64,000 nt of DNA. It comes from Hydrogenophaga aromaticivorans (GTDB taxonomy: Bacteria; Pseudomonadota; Gammaproteobacteria; Burkholderiales; Burkholderiaceae_C). This document shows, in pieces, positions 8,394-16,318 of the stretch (its first letter is position 1; every line of letters starts with the position of its first letter). The stretch is from contig NZ_VYGV01000007.1 of NCBI RefSeq assembly GCF_013387465.1, positions 368,549-432,548 on the forward strand. The letters are read 5' to 3'. Below the pieces are notes generated by a model. It was not told the DNA's origin. It saw nothing but the letters and a program-made list of their open reading frames with translations, and searched no databases. A program made the position numbers and the translations under genes.

Positions 8394-9830
8394 ATGAAAA
8401 AAGCCCCCAACACCCCGTCCCAAGCCCTTTCTTCTTCCGCCGCCCATGCCAGCCAGCCGCTCGCGGGCTTCCAGTACGCCCGGAGCCAGTTCGAGGAACT
8501 GGTCGACATGGCGCTTGGGCACGCCAAAAAGCTGGGTGCCTCTGACGCGGGCGCCGAGGTGTCCGAAGGGGCGGGCTTGAGCGTGAGCGTGCGCAAGGGC
8601 GAGCTGGAAAACGTGGAGCGCAACCGCGACAAGTCGCTCGGCGTGACCGTCTACCTGGGGCAGAAGCGCGGCAACGCGTCCACCTCCGATTTTTCGCCCG
8701 ACGCGATCCGCCAGACGGTGCAGGCGGCCTACGACATCGCCCGCTTCACCGCCGAAGACCCGGTGGCCGGCCTGCCCGACCCGGAAGACATCGCCGACAG
8801 CTACCCCGACCTGGACCTGTTCCACCCCTGGGCGATCAACTCCGAAGACGCGCTGCGCATCGCGCTCGAATGCGAGGCCGCGGCTTTCGCCACCAGCAAG
8901 AAAATCAGCAACAGCGAAGGCGCCGGCGTGTCGGCCCAGCAGTCGCACTTTTTCACCGCCCACATGCGCGGCGGTGAACGCGGCAAGCCCGGCATCTTCA
9001 GCGGCGGCTACGCCAGCTCGCGCCACAGCCTGTCGGTGGCGCCCATCGCCGGCAAGGGGGCCAACATGCAGCGCGACCACTGGTACAGCTCGATGCGCGC
9101 CCCCGAAGACCTGGCCAGCCCGCAGGCCGTGGGCCGCTACGCCGCCGAGCGCGCGCTGGCGCGTCTGAACGGCCGCAAGATCGCCACCACCGAATGCCCG
9201 GTGCTGTTCGAGTCGCCGCTGGCTGCGGGACTGCTGGGCGGCTATGTGCAAGCCACCAGCGGCGGCGCGCTTTACCGCAAGACCACCTTCCTGGCCGACA
9301 GCCTGGGCAAACGCGTGATGGCCAGACACCTCGACATCGTCGAAGACCCGCATGTCATCAACGGCAAGGGCAGCGCGCCGTTTGACGACGAAGGTGTGCG
9401 CACACAGAAACGCAAGGTGCTCAGCGCCGGCAAGGTGCTGGGCTACTTTCTCTCCACCTACTCGGCGCGCAAGCTCGGCATGCGCACCACCGGCAACGCG
9501 GGCGGCTCGCACAACCTCGTGCTCACCAGCCGCCTGACCCAGCCCGGTGACGACCTCAAGGCCATGCTGAAGAAGCTGGGCCGCGGCCTGTTCGTCACCG
9601 AGTTGATGGGGCAGGGCGTGAACTACGTGACCGGCGATTACTCGCGCGGTGCGTCCGGGTACTGGGTGGAAAACGGCGAAATCGCCTACCCGGTGCACGA
9701 GATCACCATCGCCGGCAACCTGAAGGACATGTTCCAGGGCATCGAGGCCGTGGGCGCCGACGCCTACAACTACGGTGCCAAGACCGTGGGCTCGATCCTC
9801 GTGAACCGCATGAAGGTGGCGGGCAGCTGA
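8394..9830 (+). CDS. pmbA: Metalloprotease subunit PmbA/TldE
   Basis: A 478-residue member of the TldD/PmbA family. PmbA (TldE) pairs with TldD to form a protease that trims peptides such as microcin B17 precursor and CcdA; TldD carries the HExxH zinc site, and PmbA does not, in agreement with its absence here. Conserved segments include SDAGAEVSEG, RKGELENVERNRDKSLGV and the C-terminal GNAGGSHNL and YWVENGEIAYPVHEITIAGNL-like region. Start chosen at MKKAPN after a 72-base divergent gap from darP; a much longer upstream frame is antisense to darP. No tldD is in the window. Confidence 0.94.
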   Translation: MKKAPNTPSQALSSSAAHASQPLAGFQYARSQFEELVDMALGHAKKLGASDAGAEVSEGAGLSVSVRKGELENVERNRDKSLGVTVYLGQKRGNASTSDFSPDAIRQTVQAAYDIARFTAEDPVAGLPDPEDIADSYPDLDLFHPWAINSEDALRIALECEAAAFATSKKISNSEGAGVSAQQSHFFTAHMRGGERGKPGIFSGGYASSRHSLSVAPIAGKGANMQRDHWYSSMRAPEDLASPQAVGRYAAERALARLNGRKIATTECPVLFESPLAAGLLGGYVQATSGGALYRKTTFLADSLGKRVMARHLDIVEDPHVINGKGSAPFDDEGVRTQKRKVLSAGKVLGYFLSTYSARKLGMRTTGNAGGSHNLVLTSRLTQPGDDLKAMLKKLGRGLFVTELMGQGVNYVTGDYSRGASGYWVENGEIAYPVHEITIAGNLKDMFQGIEAVGADAYNYGAKTVGSILVNRMKVAGS

Positions 9831-9901
9831 TGCCTGGCGGATTCCTGGCCTTCGGCGGGCGCTCGCTGGCGACCGATCTGGCGGTTTTCGGCTGAGGGGC
9901 T

Positions 9902-10789
9902 GTGCGTCCCGAAGTCCTGGCCCTGTTCGCGGCCGCCTGCTGGGCGATCTCCAGTCTGTTCTCTGCACCGCCAGCCCAGCGTCTGGGTGCATTCGCGTTC
10001 AGCCGCTGGCGCATGCTGTTTGCCAGCGCCATCCTGTGGGCGCTGGCGGTGGCCAGTGGCGGCTGGCGCAGCCTCGATCCCTCGGCCTTCTGGCTGCTCG
10101 GCGTGTCGGGTGTGATCGGCATCTTCATCGGTGACACCGCGCTGTTCGCCTGCATGAACCGGCTGGGGCCTCGGCGCTCGGGCGTGCTGTTCGCCTGTCA
10201 CGCGCTGTTTTCCGGCGTGCTGGCCTGGGCCTGGCTGGGCGAGGTGCTCTGGGGCTGGGCGCTGCTGGGCAGCAGCCTGCTGGTGGGTGGCGTGATGCTG
10301 GCCATCGTCTGGGGCAAGCGCGACGACGAATCGCACCGCTGGGAGCAGACGCGCGGCCGGCTGGCGGTGGGTGTGGCGCTGGGCCTGCTGGCCGCGCTGT
10401 GCCAGTCGGTCGCCACGCTCATGCTCAAGCCGCTCATGAGCACCGGCATCGACGCCGTGGCCGCTTCGGCGGTGCGCATGACGCTGGCGCTGGCTGCACA
10501 CGGGCTGTTGCTGGCGGCAGGCTGGCCGGCGGCGCGGGCCCGGGCACCGGTGCGCTGGAAAGACGCCTGGCTCACGTTCCTGAGTGCCGCGGTGGCCATG
10601 GCGCTGGGCATGACGCTGATCCTGCAGGCCATGCGCCACGGCCAGGCCGGGCTGGTGGCCGTGCTCTCGTCGGTGACGCCGATCCTGATCCTGCCGCTGC
10701 TGTGGCTGGTCTACCGCCGCCGCCCGGCGGTCGGGGCCTGGAGCGGGGCGGTGCTGGCGGTCGCGGGGACGGCGCTGATCCTGCGCTGA
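9902..10789 (+). CDS. EamA/DMT-family transporter
   Basis: A 295-residue inner-membrane protein with about ten hydrophobic helices arranged as two EamA repeats (residues about 5-135 and 155-290), the drug/metabolite transporter layout. The start is a GTG preceded closely by GAGGGG. The loop between the repeats (KRDDESHRWEQTRG) is charged and cytosolic. The substrate is not predictable from sequence; family members export amino acids, nucleosides or drugs. Repeat copy B lies just after the stop. Confidence 0.85.
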   Translation: MRPEVLALFAAACWAISSLFSAPPAQRLGAFAFSRWRMLFASAILWALAVASGGWRSLDPSAFWLLGVSGVIGIFIGDTALFACMNRLGPRRSGVLFACHALFSGVLAWAWLGEVLWGWALLGSSLLVGGVMLAIVWGKRDDESHRWEQTRGRLAVGVALGLLAALCQSVATLMLKPLMSTGIDAVAASAVRMTLALAAHGLLLAAGWPAARARAPVRWKDAWLTFLSAAVAMALGMTLILQAMRHGQAGLVAVLSSVTPILILPLLWLVYRRRPAVGAWSGAVLAVAGTALILR

Positions 10790-10793
10790 ATGG

Positions 10794-10872
10794 GCCCACC
10801 CCTGCCGCGCTGCGCGCGACCCCCTCTCAAGGGGGCAGCGCGATGCGGCCCGGCAAAGCCGGTTCCGCCGCG
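10794..10872 (-). repeat. Dispersed GC-rich intergenic repeat, copy B
   Basis: Second element of the family, in reverse orientation. Read on the minus strand it gives cggaaccggctttgccgggc, a ccccctt[20 protein letters not shown], then gcgcgcagcgcggcaggggtggg. It fills the gap between the convergent EamA transporter and yqeY genes, where it could act as a bidirectional transcription end. Confidence 0.7.
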
Positions 10873-10930
10873 CTCTGGGAGGGAGGCACTTCGCTTCGGT
10901 CGGCTGTGCCCGCGCTGACGGGGAAAAGGG

Positions 10931-11377
10931 TCAGCCCGCGAGGGCGGCCTTCACCGCGGCCGAGACCTGGCCCATGTCGGCCTTGCCGGCCAGGCGGGTC
11001 TTGACCGTGCCCATGACCTTGCCCATGTCGCCGGGGCCGGTGGCGCCCAGCTCGGTCACGATGGCCTTGACCTCGGCGGCCACTTCTTCGGCCGACAGTC
11101 GCGCGGGCAGGTAGGCCTGCAGCACCTTGATTTCGGCGGACTCCTTGTCGGCCAGGTCCATGCGGTCGGCCTTGGTGAAGGCTTCGACGCTGTCCTTGCG
11201 CTGCTTGATCAGCTTGTCGACGATGGCGATGACCATGGTGTCGTCCAGCTCCACGCGTTCGTCCACTTCCTTCTGCTTCATCGCGGCGGTCAGCAGGCGG
11301 ATGGTGCCCAGGCGCTCGCTGTCCTTGGCGCGCATGGCGGCCTTCATGTCTTCGGTGATCTGTTCTTTCAGGCTCAT
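10931..11377 (-). CDS. yqeY: GatB/YqeY domain-containing protein
   Basis: A 148-residue helical protein of the YqeY family, homologous to the tRNA-binding tail domain of GatB (the amidotransferase that makes Gln-tRNA). Typical stretches are MSLKEQITEDMKAAMRAKD at the N-terminus, RLLTAAMKQKEVDER, and GPGDMGKVMG near residue 115. The family is often found beside rpsU in proteobacteria; here rpsU is 2.3 kb away on the same strand, with lysA/lysR between them. The exact role is unproven. Confidence 0.92.
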   Translation of the reverse strand: MSLKEQITEDMKAAMRAKDSERLGTIRLLTAAMKQKEVDERVELDDTMVIAIVDKLIKQRKDSVEAFTKADRMDLADKESAEIKVLQAYLPARLSAEEVAAEVKAIVTELGATGPGDMGKVMGTVKTRLAGKADMGQVSAAVKAALAG

Positions 11378-11431
11378 GGTGTGCTCTCGTTCAATCGCAA
11401 AACCTGCGATTTTCGCAGACGGTCTTGTGGA

Positions 11432-12670
11432 TCAGGTGTTTTCGAGCGCCAGCAGCTCGTCCACCGTCTGCCGGCGCCGGATCAGGCGCTGCGCATCGCC
11501 GTCCACCAGCACCTCCGCTGCCAAAGGCCGGGTGTTGTAGTTGCTGGACATGGACGCGCCGTACGCGCCCGCGTCGTGCAGCACCAGCAGGTCGCCCACG
11601 CGGGCTTCGGGCAGCTCGCGCGTGAGCACCACGCCGCCTTCGGCCTGGGTGAACACGTCGCCCGATTCGCACAGCGGGCCGGCGACCACCGTCTCCACCG
11701 TGGCGCGAGGCGTTTGATCGGCCGGGATCAGGCTCATGCCGTGGAAGGCGCCGTACATGGACGGGCGCATCAGATCCGAAAAGCCCGCGTCCACCAGGGT
11801 GAAGCGGTTGCCGCCCATGGGCTTGGTGGCGCGCACCTCGGTCAGCAACACGCCGGCCTCGGCCACCAGGTAGCGGCCGGGTTCGATCTCCAGGTGAACC
11901 GCGTGGCCGAGGTGGGCGGCGATCTCGCGCCGCGCCGCGTCCCAGAGGCTGAAGTAGTGCGCGGTGTCGATGGGCGCTTCACCCTCGCGGTAGGGGATGG
12001 ACAGGCCGCCGCCGGCCGAGATGGCTTGCATATCCGCGCCGCAGCTTTTCACCAGATCCACCATGGCGCTGCACACCTGCTGCAGGTGGCCGTAGTCCAC
12101 GCCCGAGCCGATGTGCATGTGCAGGCCCACGAGCTGCAGACCGTGCTGTGCCACCGCGGCCAGCGCGGCGGGCAGTTCGGTGTGCCAGATGCCGTGTTTG
12201 CTGTGTTCGCCGCCGGTGTTGGTCTTGTTGCTGTGGCCGTGGCCGAAACCGGGGTTGATGCGCAGCCAGACCGGGTGGCCCGGTGACACCGCGCCCAGCT
12301 GGTGCAGCATGTCGATGGAACCGGCGTTCACCGGCACGCGGTGCTGCACCACGGTGGCCAGCGTGGCGGCGTCGAACAGGTCGGCGGTGAAGACGATGCC
12401 GGAGGCACCCTGGGCATCGGGCGCCGCGGTGTAGCCGGCCGCGAGGGCTCGCAGGATCTCGCCGCGCGACACCGCGTCGACCACCACACCCTGCTCGCGC
12501 ATCAGCCGCAGCAGGTGGGTGTTGGAGTTGGCCTTCTGGGCGAAACGGATGGTGTCGAAGGCACGCAGTTCGGCGATGCGCTGGCGGATGGTGGCCGCGT
12601 CGTAGACCCACAGCGGGGTGCCGTGCTGGCGGGCGAGGGTCTGGAGGAGGGCGGGGGCAAAGGGATTCAT
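11432..12670 (-). CDS. lysA: Diaminopimelate decarboxylase
   Basis: A 412-residue PLP enzyme of fold type III that converts meso-diaminopimelate to lysine, the last step of lysine synthesis. The PLP lysine lies in RFAQKANSN, the phosphate-binding glycines in ISAGGGLSIPY, and the active-site cysteine in GPLCESGDVF; GAYGASMSSNYN closes the protein. It matches the E. coli LysA type closely along its length, rather than the longer type usual in beta-proteobacteria. ATGs at 12697 and 12670 are both possible; neither has a strong ribosome site. It is divergent from its presumed activator lysR. Confidence 0.93.
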   Translation of the reverse strand: MNPFAPALLQTLARQHGTPLWVYDAATIRQRIAELRAFDTIRFAQKANSNTHLLRLMREQGVVVDAVSRGEILRALAAGYTAAPDAQGASGIVFTADLFDAATLATVVQHRVPVNAGSIDMLHQLGAVSPGHPVWLRINPGFGHGHSNKTNTGGEHSKHGIWHTELPAALAAVAQHGLQLVGLHMHIGSGVDYGHLQQVCSAMVDLVKSCGADMQAISAGGGLSIPYREGEAPIDTAHYFSLWDAARREIAAHLGHAVHLEIEPGRYLVAEAGVLLTEVRATKPMGGNRFTLVDAGFSDLMRPSMYGAFHGMSLIPADQTPRATVETVVAGPLCESGDVFTQAEGGVVLTRELPEARVGDLLVLHDAGAYGASMSSNYNTRPLAAEVLVDGDAQRLIRRRQTVDELLALENT

Positions 12671-12739
12671 GCCGCCGATGATCCGGGTTTCATTCATATT
12701 GAGCAATGCCAGATAATTGGATGGTCATTCAAATTTGAT
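12671..12739. promoter_or_regulatory. lysA-lysR divergent control region
   Basis: This short, comparatively AT-rich gap separates two divergent genes. By analogy with E. coli, LysR should bind here and activate lysA when lysine is scarce while repressing its own gene. AT-rich boxes around 12708-12722 (agataattgg) and 12730-12738 (caaatttga) could be promoter elements. No single clear operator can be fixed by eye. Confidence 0.5.
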
Positions 12740-13660
12740 ATGAAACTGACCCACCGCCAGATCGACTTCTTCCGCGCCGTGATGGGCACCGGCCACGTCA
12801 CGCGCGCGGCCGAGCTGCTGCACACCTCGCAGCCGACGGTGAGCCGCGAGCTGGCGCGGCTGGAACAGGTGCTGGGTTTTGCCCTGTTCGAGCGGATCAA
12901 GGGGCGCCTCAAACCCACGGTGCGGGCGCTGGCGCTGATGGAGGAGGTCGAGCAGTCCTACGTGGGGCTGGAGCGCATCGCGGCCACGGCGGTGGCCTTG
13001 CAGGCCTATGCCCAGGGGCGGTTGCAGCTGGCCTGCCTGCCCGCGCTGTCGCACGCCTTGCTGCCCGACGCGGTCCGGCGGTTTGTGCAGCGACAGCCCG
13101 CCGCGGCCGTGAGCCTGACGCCCATCGAGTCGCCCCAGCTGGAGGCGGCGTTGTCGGAGCAGCGCTTCGACCTGGGCCTCTCCGAGCGCTTTGAGGCGCC
13201 GGCCGCCTGCAGCCTGAGGACGCTGCTGGTGGCGGACGAGGTGGCGGTGTTGCCCGCCAGCCATCCGCTGGCGGGCAAGGCGCGGCTGGTGCCGGGCGAC
13301 TTCGCGGGCGAGTCCTTCATCAGCTTCGCACCGACCGACCCTTACCGGCAGCAGGTGGACGCGCTGTTCGCTGCCGCCGGGGTGGAGCGGTACCTGCGGC
13401 TGGAGACGCCGAGCGCGGTGTCGGTGTGTGCGCTGGTACGCCAGGGGCTGGGTCTGGGCATCGTCAACCCGCTGACGGCGCTGGAGCTGACGGGCGAGGG
13501 TTTGGTCGTGCGGCCACTGTCGGTGAGCATCCCGTTCCACGTGGCGCTGATCCGGCCTAGCTGGCGGGCCGAACACCCGCTGCGGGGCGCCTTCGAAGCG
13601 GCGCTGGTCGAGGCGGCGGATGCCTTGCAGGCGCGGCTGGGCCGGACCGTACAGGCGTAA
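12740..13660 (+). CDS. lysR: LysR-type activator of lysA
   Basis: A 306-residue LysR-family regulator: winged helix-turn-helix at residues 1-60 (TRAAELLHTSQPTVSRELARLEQ) and a two-lobed effector domain at about 90-295. It follows E. coli LysR, which senses diaminopimelate and controls lysA, through landmarks such as the HTSQPTVSREL recognition helix, FERIKGRLKPT and SVCALVRQGLGLGIVNPLTAL. Start at MKLTHRQIDF is the normal LysR N-terminus. Position opposite lysA supports the assignment. A strong terminator follows the stop at once. Confidence 0.92.
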   Translation: MKLTHRQIDFFRAVMGTGHVTRAAELLHTSQPTVSRELARLEQVLGFALFERIKGRLKPTVRALALMEEVEQSYVGLERIAATAVALQAYAQGRLQLACLPALSHALLPDAVRRFVQRQPAAAVSLTPIESPQLEAALSEQRFDLGLSERFEAPAACSLRTLLVADEVAVLPASHPLAGKARLVPGDFAGESFISFAPTDPYRQQVDALFAAAGVERYLRLETPSAVSVCALVRQGLGLGIVNPLTALELTGEGLVVRPLSVSIPFHVALIRPSWRAEHPLRGAFEAALVEAADALQARLGRTVQA

Positions 13661-13696
13661 AAAAACCCGCTGCAGCGTCCCGAGCGGGTTTTTTTG
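13659..13696 (+). terminator. Intrinsic terminator after lysR, usable in both directions
   Basis: An AAAAACCCGCT / AGCGGGTTTTTTT inverted repeat with a GC loop and a seven-base T-run directly after the lysR stop. The A-run on the other side means it could also end rpsU transcription from the opposite strand. Confidence 0.85.
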
Positions 13697-13723
13697 TGCG
13701 TCCCGGCAGGGCCGGGCCAGCGA

Positions 13724-13936
13724 TCAGTACAGCTTCTTGGGCAACTGCATCGAGCGCACGCGCTTGTAGTGGCGCTTGACGGCGGCGGCCTTCTTGCGCT
13801 TGCGCTCAGCGGTGGGCTTTTCGTAGAACTCGCGGGCGCGCAGGTCGGTCAGCAGGCCGAGTTTTTCGATGGTGCGCTTGAAGCGACGCAGAGCGACGTC
13901 AAAGGGCTCGTTGTCTTTTACACGGATGGTCGTCAT
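13724..13936 (-). CDS. rpsU: 30S ribosomal protein bS21
   Basis: A 70-residue basic protein of the small ribosomal subunit with the family hallmarks: [21 protein letters not shown] at the start, the [15 protein letters not shown] core and a lysine/arginine-rich end ([17 protein letters not shown]). The start at MTTIRV is the conserved one; 40 more codons are open upstream but unrelated. bS21 helps select the start region of mRNAs. It has a separate leader and promoter of its own. Confidence 0.97.
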   Translation of the reverse strand: MTTIRVKDNEPFDVALRRFKRTIEKLGLLTDLRAREFYEKPTAERKRKKAAAVKRHYKRVRSMQLPKKLY

Positions 13937-14064
13937 TGAAGAGGAAATTCCAGAATGCACAGAAAGAGGATGAACGGGAAGATCGGGCCCAGGCATCGTT
14001 TCTGCAAAGTTCCCCCGCCTGTTAACTAGTATTGGCCGACGGGGGTTTGCCAGCAAAGCCTTGG

Positions 14065-14093
14065 ATTATAGCCTTGTCGCGCTGATTTTCCAG
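14065..14093 (-). promoter_or_regulatory. Probable rpsU promoter
   Basis: A perfect TATAAT -10 box (minus strand, 14070-14065) lies about 130 bases before the rpsU start. The -35 region (ctggaa at 14093-14088, 17-base spacing) is weak. The leader in between is AT-richer than its surroundings. Confidence 0.5.
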
Positions 14094-14129
14094 CCCTTTG
14101 CGGGCATTCTGTGACGCCAACGGCAGGTC

Positions 14130-15350
14130 TCAGGCGGTTTTCTGTACCGCAAGGGCCACGGCGCAGGCGTGGGCACTGGCCCAGGCCCACTGGAAGTTGT
14201 AGCCACCCAGCCAGCCGGTCACGTCCACCACCTCGCCGATGAAGTACAGCCCAGGCTGCTTCGACTCCATGGTCTGGGACGAGAGCTCGCGCGTGTCCAC
14301 GCCGCCGAGCGTGACCTCGGCCTTTTTGTAGCCTTCGCTGCCGGTGGGGGTGAGCTCCCAGCGTGAGAGGCGCTCGGCCAGCCGGGCCAGGGCCTTGTCC
14401 GAGGCTTCGCTGATGGGGCGCTGCCAATCCTTGTCCTGCGCCACCCAGGCATCGGCCAGCCGGCTGGGCACGAGGGCGGCCAGCTCGTTGGCGATCAGCT
14501 TGCGCGACGTGGCCTTGGCGCGCGCCAGCGCCGTGGGCAGGTCCATCTCGGGCGCCAGGTTGATGCGGATCGGCGTGCCTTCGCGCCAGTAGCTGGAGAT
14601 CTGCAGCACGGCTGGGCCGGAGAGGCCGCGGTGGGTGAACAGCAGGTCTTCGGCGAAGGACATGCGGGTCTTCTTGTCGCCGGTCTCGATCAGCACCGGC
14701 AACGACAGTCCGGACAGACCCGCGTAGGGCGCCCAGGCTTCGCCGTCAAAGGTCAGCGGCACCAGACCGGGGCGCGGCTCGACGGTGCGCAGGCCGAACT
14801 GCTTCGCCATGCGGTAGCCGAAATCGGTGGCGCCGATCTTCGGGATGGACAGGCCGCCGGTGGCGACCACCACCGCACGGCTCGACACCGTGCCGCGCTC
14901 GGTGTCGATCTGGTACGAGCCGTCGCTCCCCACCCGCAGGGCCTTGACGCCGCAGGGCTGCCAGCGTTGTACGCCGCCGGCCTCGCATTCGGCCAGCAGC
15001 AGGGCGATCAGGTCTTCGGCCGAGCGGTCGCAGAACAACTGACCCTTGTGCTTCTCATGGAAACCGATGCCGTATTTCTGCACCAGCGCGATGAAGTCGG
15101 CCGGCGTGTAGCGCGAGAGCGCCGAGCGGCAGAAGTTCGGGTTCTCGCTCAGGAAGTGTTTGTGCGGCGCGCGCGGGTCGATGTCGCGGTTGGTGAAGTT
15201 GGCCCGGCCCCCGCCCGAGATGCGGATCTTTTCCGCCACCTTCTCGCTGTGGTCGAGCACCAGCACACGCAGGCCGCGCTGGCCCGCGACACCGGCACAG
15301 AAAAGACCGGCCGCACCCGCGCCGATGACGATGGCGTCGAAATCTTGCAT
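14130..15350 (-). CDS. NAD(P)/FAD-dependent oxidoreductase, YhiN/HI0933 family
   Basis: A 406-residue flavoprotein of the BaiN/YhiN family. The FAD-binding Rossmann motif is at the very start (IVIGAGAAGLFCAG), followed by the family motif EKIRISGGGRANFTN; VVVATGGLSIPKIGATDFGY and GEVVDVTGWLGGYNFQWAWASG-like segments near the end complete the flavin site. Members are described as putative aminoacetone oxidases, but the reaction here is not known. It converges toward rpsU's leader and has repeat copy C upstream of its start. Confidence 0.9.
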   Translation of the reverse strand: MQDFDAIVIGAGAAGLFCAGVAGQRGLRVLVLDHSEKVAEKIRISGGGRANFTNRDIDPRAPHKHFLSENPNFCRSALSRYTPADFIALVQKYGIGFHEKHKGQLFCDRSAEDLIALLLAECEAGGVQRWQPCGVKALRVGSDGSYQIDTERGTVSSRAVVVATGGLSIPKIGATDFGYRMAKQFGLRTVEPRPGLVPLTFDGEAWAPYAGLSGLSLPVLIETGDKKTRMSFAEDLLFTHRGLSGPAVLQISSYWREGTPIRINLAPEMDLPTALARAKATSRKLIANELAALVPSRLADAWVAQDKDWQRPISEASDKALARLAERLSRWELTPTGSEGYKKAEVTLGGVDTRELSSQTMESKQPGLYFIGEVVDVTGWLGGYNFQWAWASAHACAVALAVQKTA

Positions 15351-15417
15351 GGCGCGCAGTGTAGGCGCACGGACCGGTGAACGATTCGATGAGAGCGAGG
15401 TGGCCCGGCTCAGGGGT

Positions 15418-15492
15418 GCCGCAGAACCGGCTTCGCCGGGCTGCTGGCGCCGCCCCCTCGAGGGGGGACGTGCGAAGCACGGCGGGAGTGAC
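15418..15492 (+). repeat. Dispersed GC-rich intergenic repeat, copy C
   Basis: Third element: gcagaaccggcttcgccggg, then gccccctcgaggggggac and gtgcgaagcacggcggg. It lies between two minus-strand genes, upstream of the flavoprotein and downstream of the P-box/MCP-tip protein. Its inverted repeat (gtgcgaagcac) covaries with copy E (gcgcgaagcgc), which suggests the hairpin itself is kept. Confidence 0.72.
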
Positions 15493-15495
15493 TCC

Positions 15496-16176
15496 TTATC
15501 TTCTGCTGCGTTCGGCCAGAACCGCCGCCTTGCGCGTGAGCCGGTCGATTTCGCCGGTGATGTCCGACAGCACGTTGGCCACCACGGCGAATTCGCTGCC
15601 GTGTTGCCCGGCCCGCGCGGCCATGACCTGCGCGTTGAAGCTCACCACCTTGGCCTCCTTGGCCACGCTCTGGATGTCGTCCACGATGCCCACTAGTTCC
15701 TTCATCAGGGCGTCCGAGTGGGCTTTGGCGACCTCATCGAACGCGGTGGTCGCGGTGTTGAGGGCTTCGAGGATGCGATCGGTGTGACCGACCAGCTCGG
15801 CCGTGGTGGCGGACACGCGCGGGCTGTGCACCTCGATCTGGTCGAGCGCGCTGCGCATGAGCTGCATGAAAGCCTGCACGACGGGGCCGACCCCGCGCGG
15901 ACCCTGGTAGGTTTCGGTGATCTTGCGCGCGCTGGCGGGATCGAGCTGTGCGGTGGTGGCCTGCAGGTGTTGCTGGCTTTCGGTGAACATGCGCAGGCTG
16001 CGCTGGGCGGCGCGAAGCCACTCGGCGTCACCGCTGGCGGCCAGCACGGTCTGCAGGATCATGCGCTGCGAGAGCATGCGCTGGCGCGCGGCGAGGTTGA
16101 CCAGCGACAGGCCGGCGATGTGGTCCGGCGTGTCCTGGCGCGATGGGGCGGGGCTTCGGGTGGCGAGGGGTGTCAT
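15496..16176 (-). CDS. Soluble PilJ/P-box protein with a chemoreceptor-like tip segment
   Basis: A 226-residue protein without signal peptide or membrane helix. Residues about 25-40 (LVNLAARQRMLSQRM) match the P-box of the PilJ/NarX/NarQ sensor family, where the Arg of RM contacts nitrate in NarX and NarQ. The C-terminal half ends in a segment like the signalling tip of methyl-accepting chemotaxis proteins (VSFNAQVMAARAGQHGSEFAVVA). So it looks like a cytosolic mini-receptor. The start is uncertain: ATG at MTPLATRS is used; GTG three codons earlier or a further upstream ATG is possible. No che genes are nearby. Confidence 0.7.
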   Translation of the reverse strand: MTPLATRSPAPSRQDTPDHIAGLSLVNLAARQRMLSQRMILQTVLAASGDAEWLRAAQRSLRMFTESQQHLQATTAQLDPASARKITETYQGPRGVGPVVQAFMQLMRSALDQIEVHSPRVSATTAELVGHTDRILEALNTATTAFDEVAKAHSDALMKELVGIVDDIQSVAKEAKVVSFNAQVMAARAGQHGSEFAVVANVLSDITGEIDRLTRKAAVLAERSRR

Positions 16177-16318
16177 GGTCGACACCAAGCAATCGCCGGG
16201 CCACCGCTGAGCGTGTTTTGGCGGCGCACGGCGCACCAGCTTGGCGCACGGCTTTGCGCTCGCGGAACGCCCAGGCGGCGCGCGACAGCGGCAGTGCCTG
16301 CGGCAGATCCATCGCGGC

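Noticed and set aside
8331..9992. Long minus-strand open frame opposite pmbA
   Set aside because: It is antisense to a complete, well-conserved gene and has the same low-complexity composition as other antisense frames here.
16177..16318. Possible N-terminal extension or small gene between the P-box/MCP-tip protein and the flavin oxidoreductase
   Set aside because: Open frames lack any recognisable sequence or ribosome site, and the P-box starts soon after the chosen ATG.
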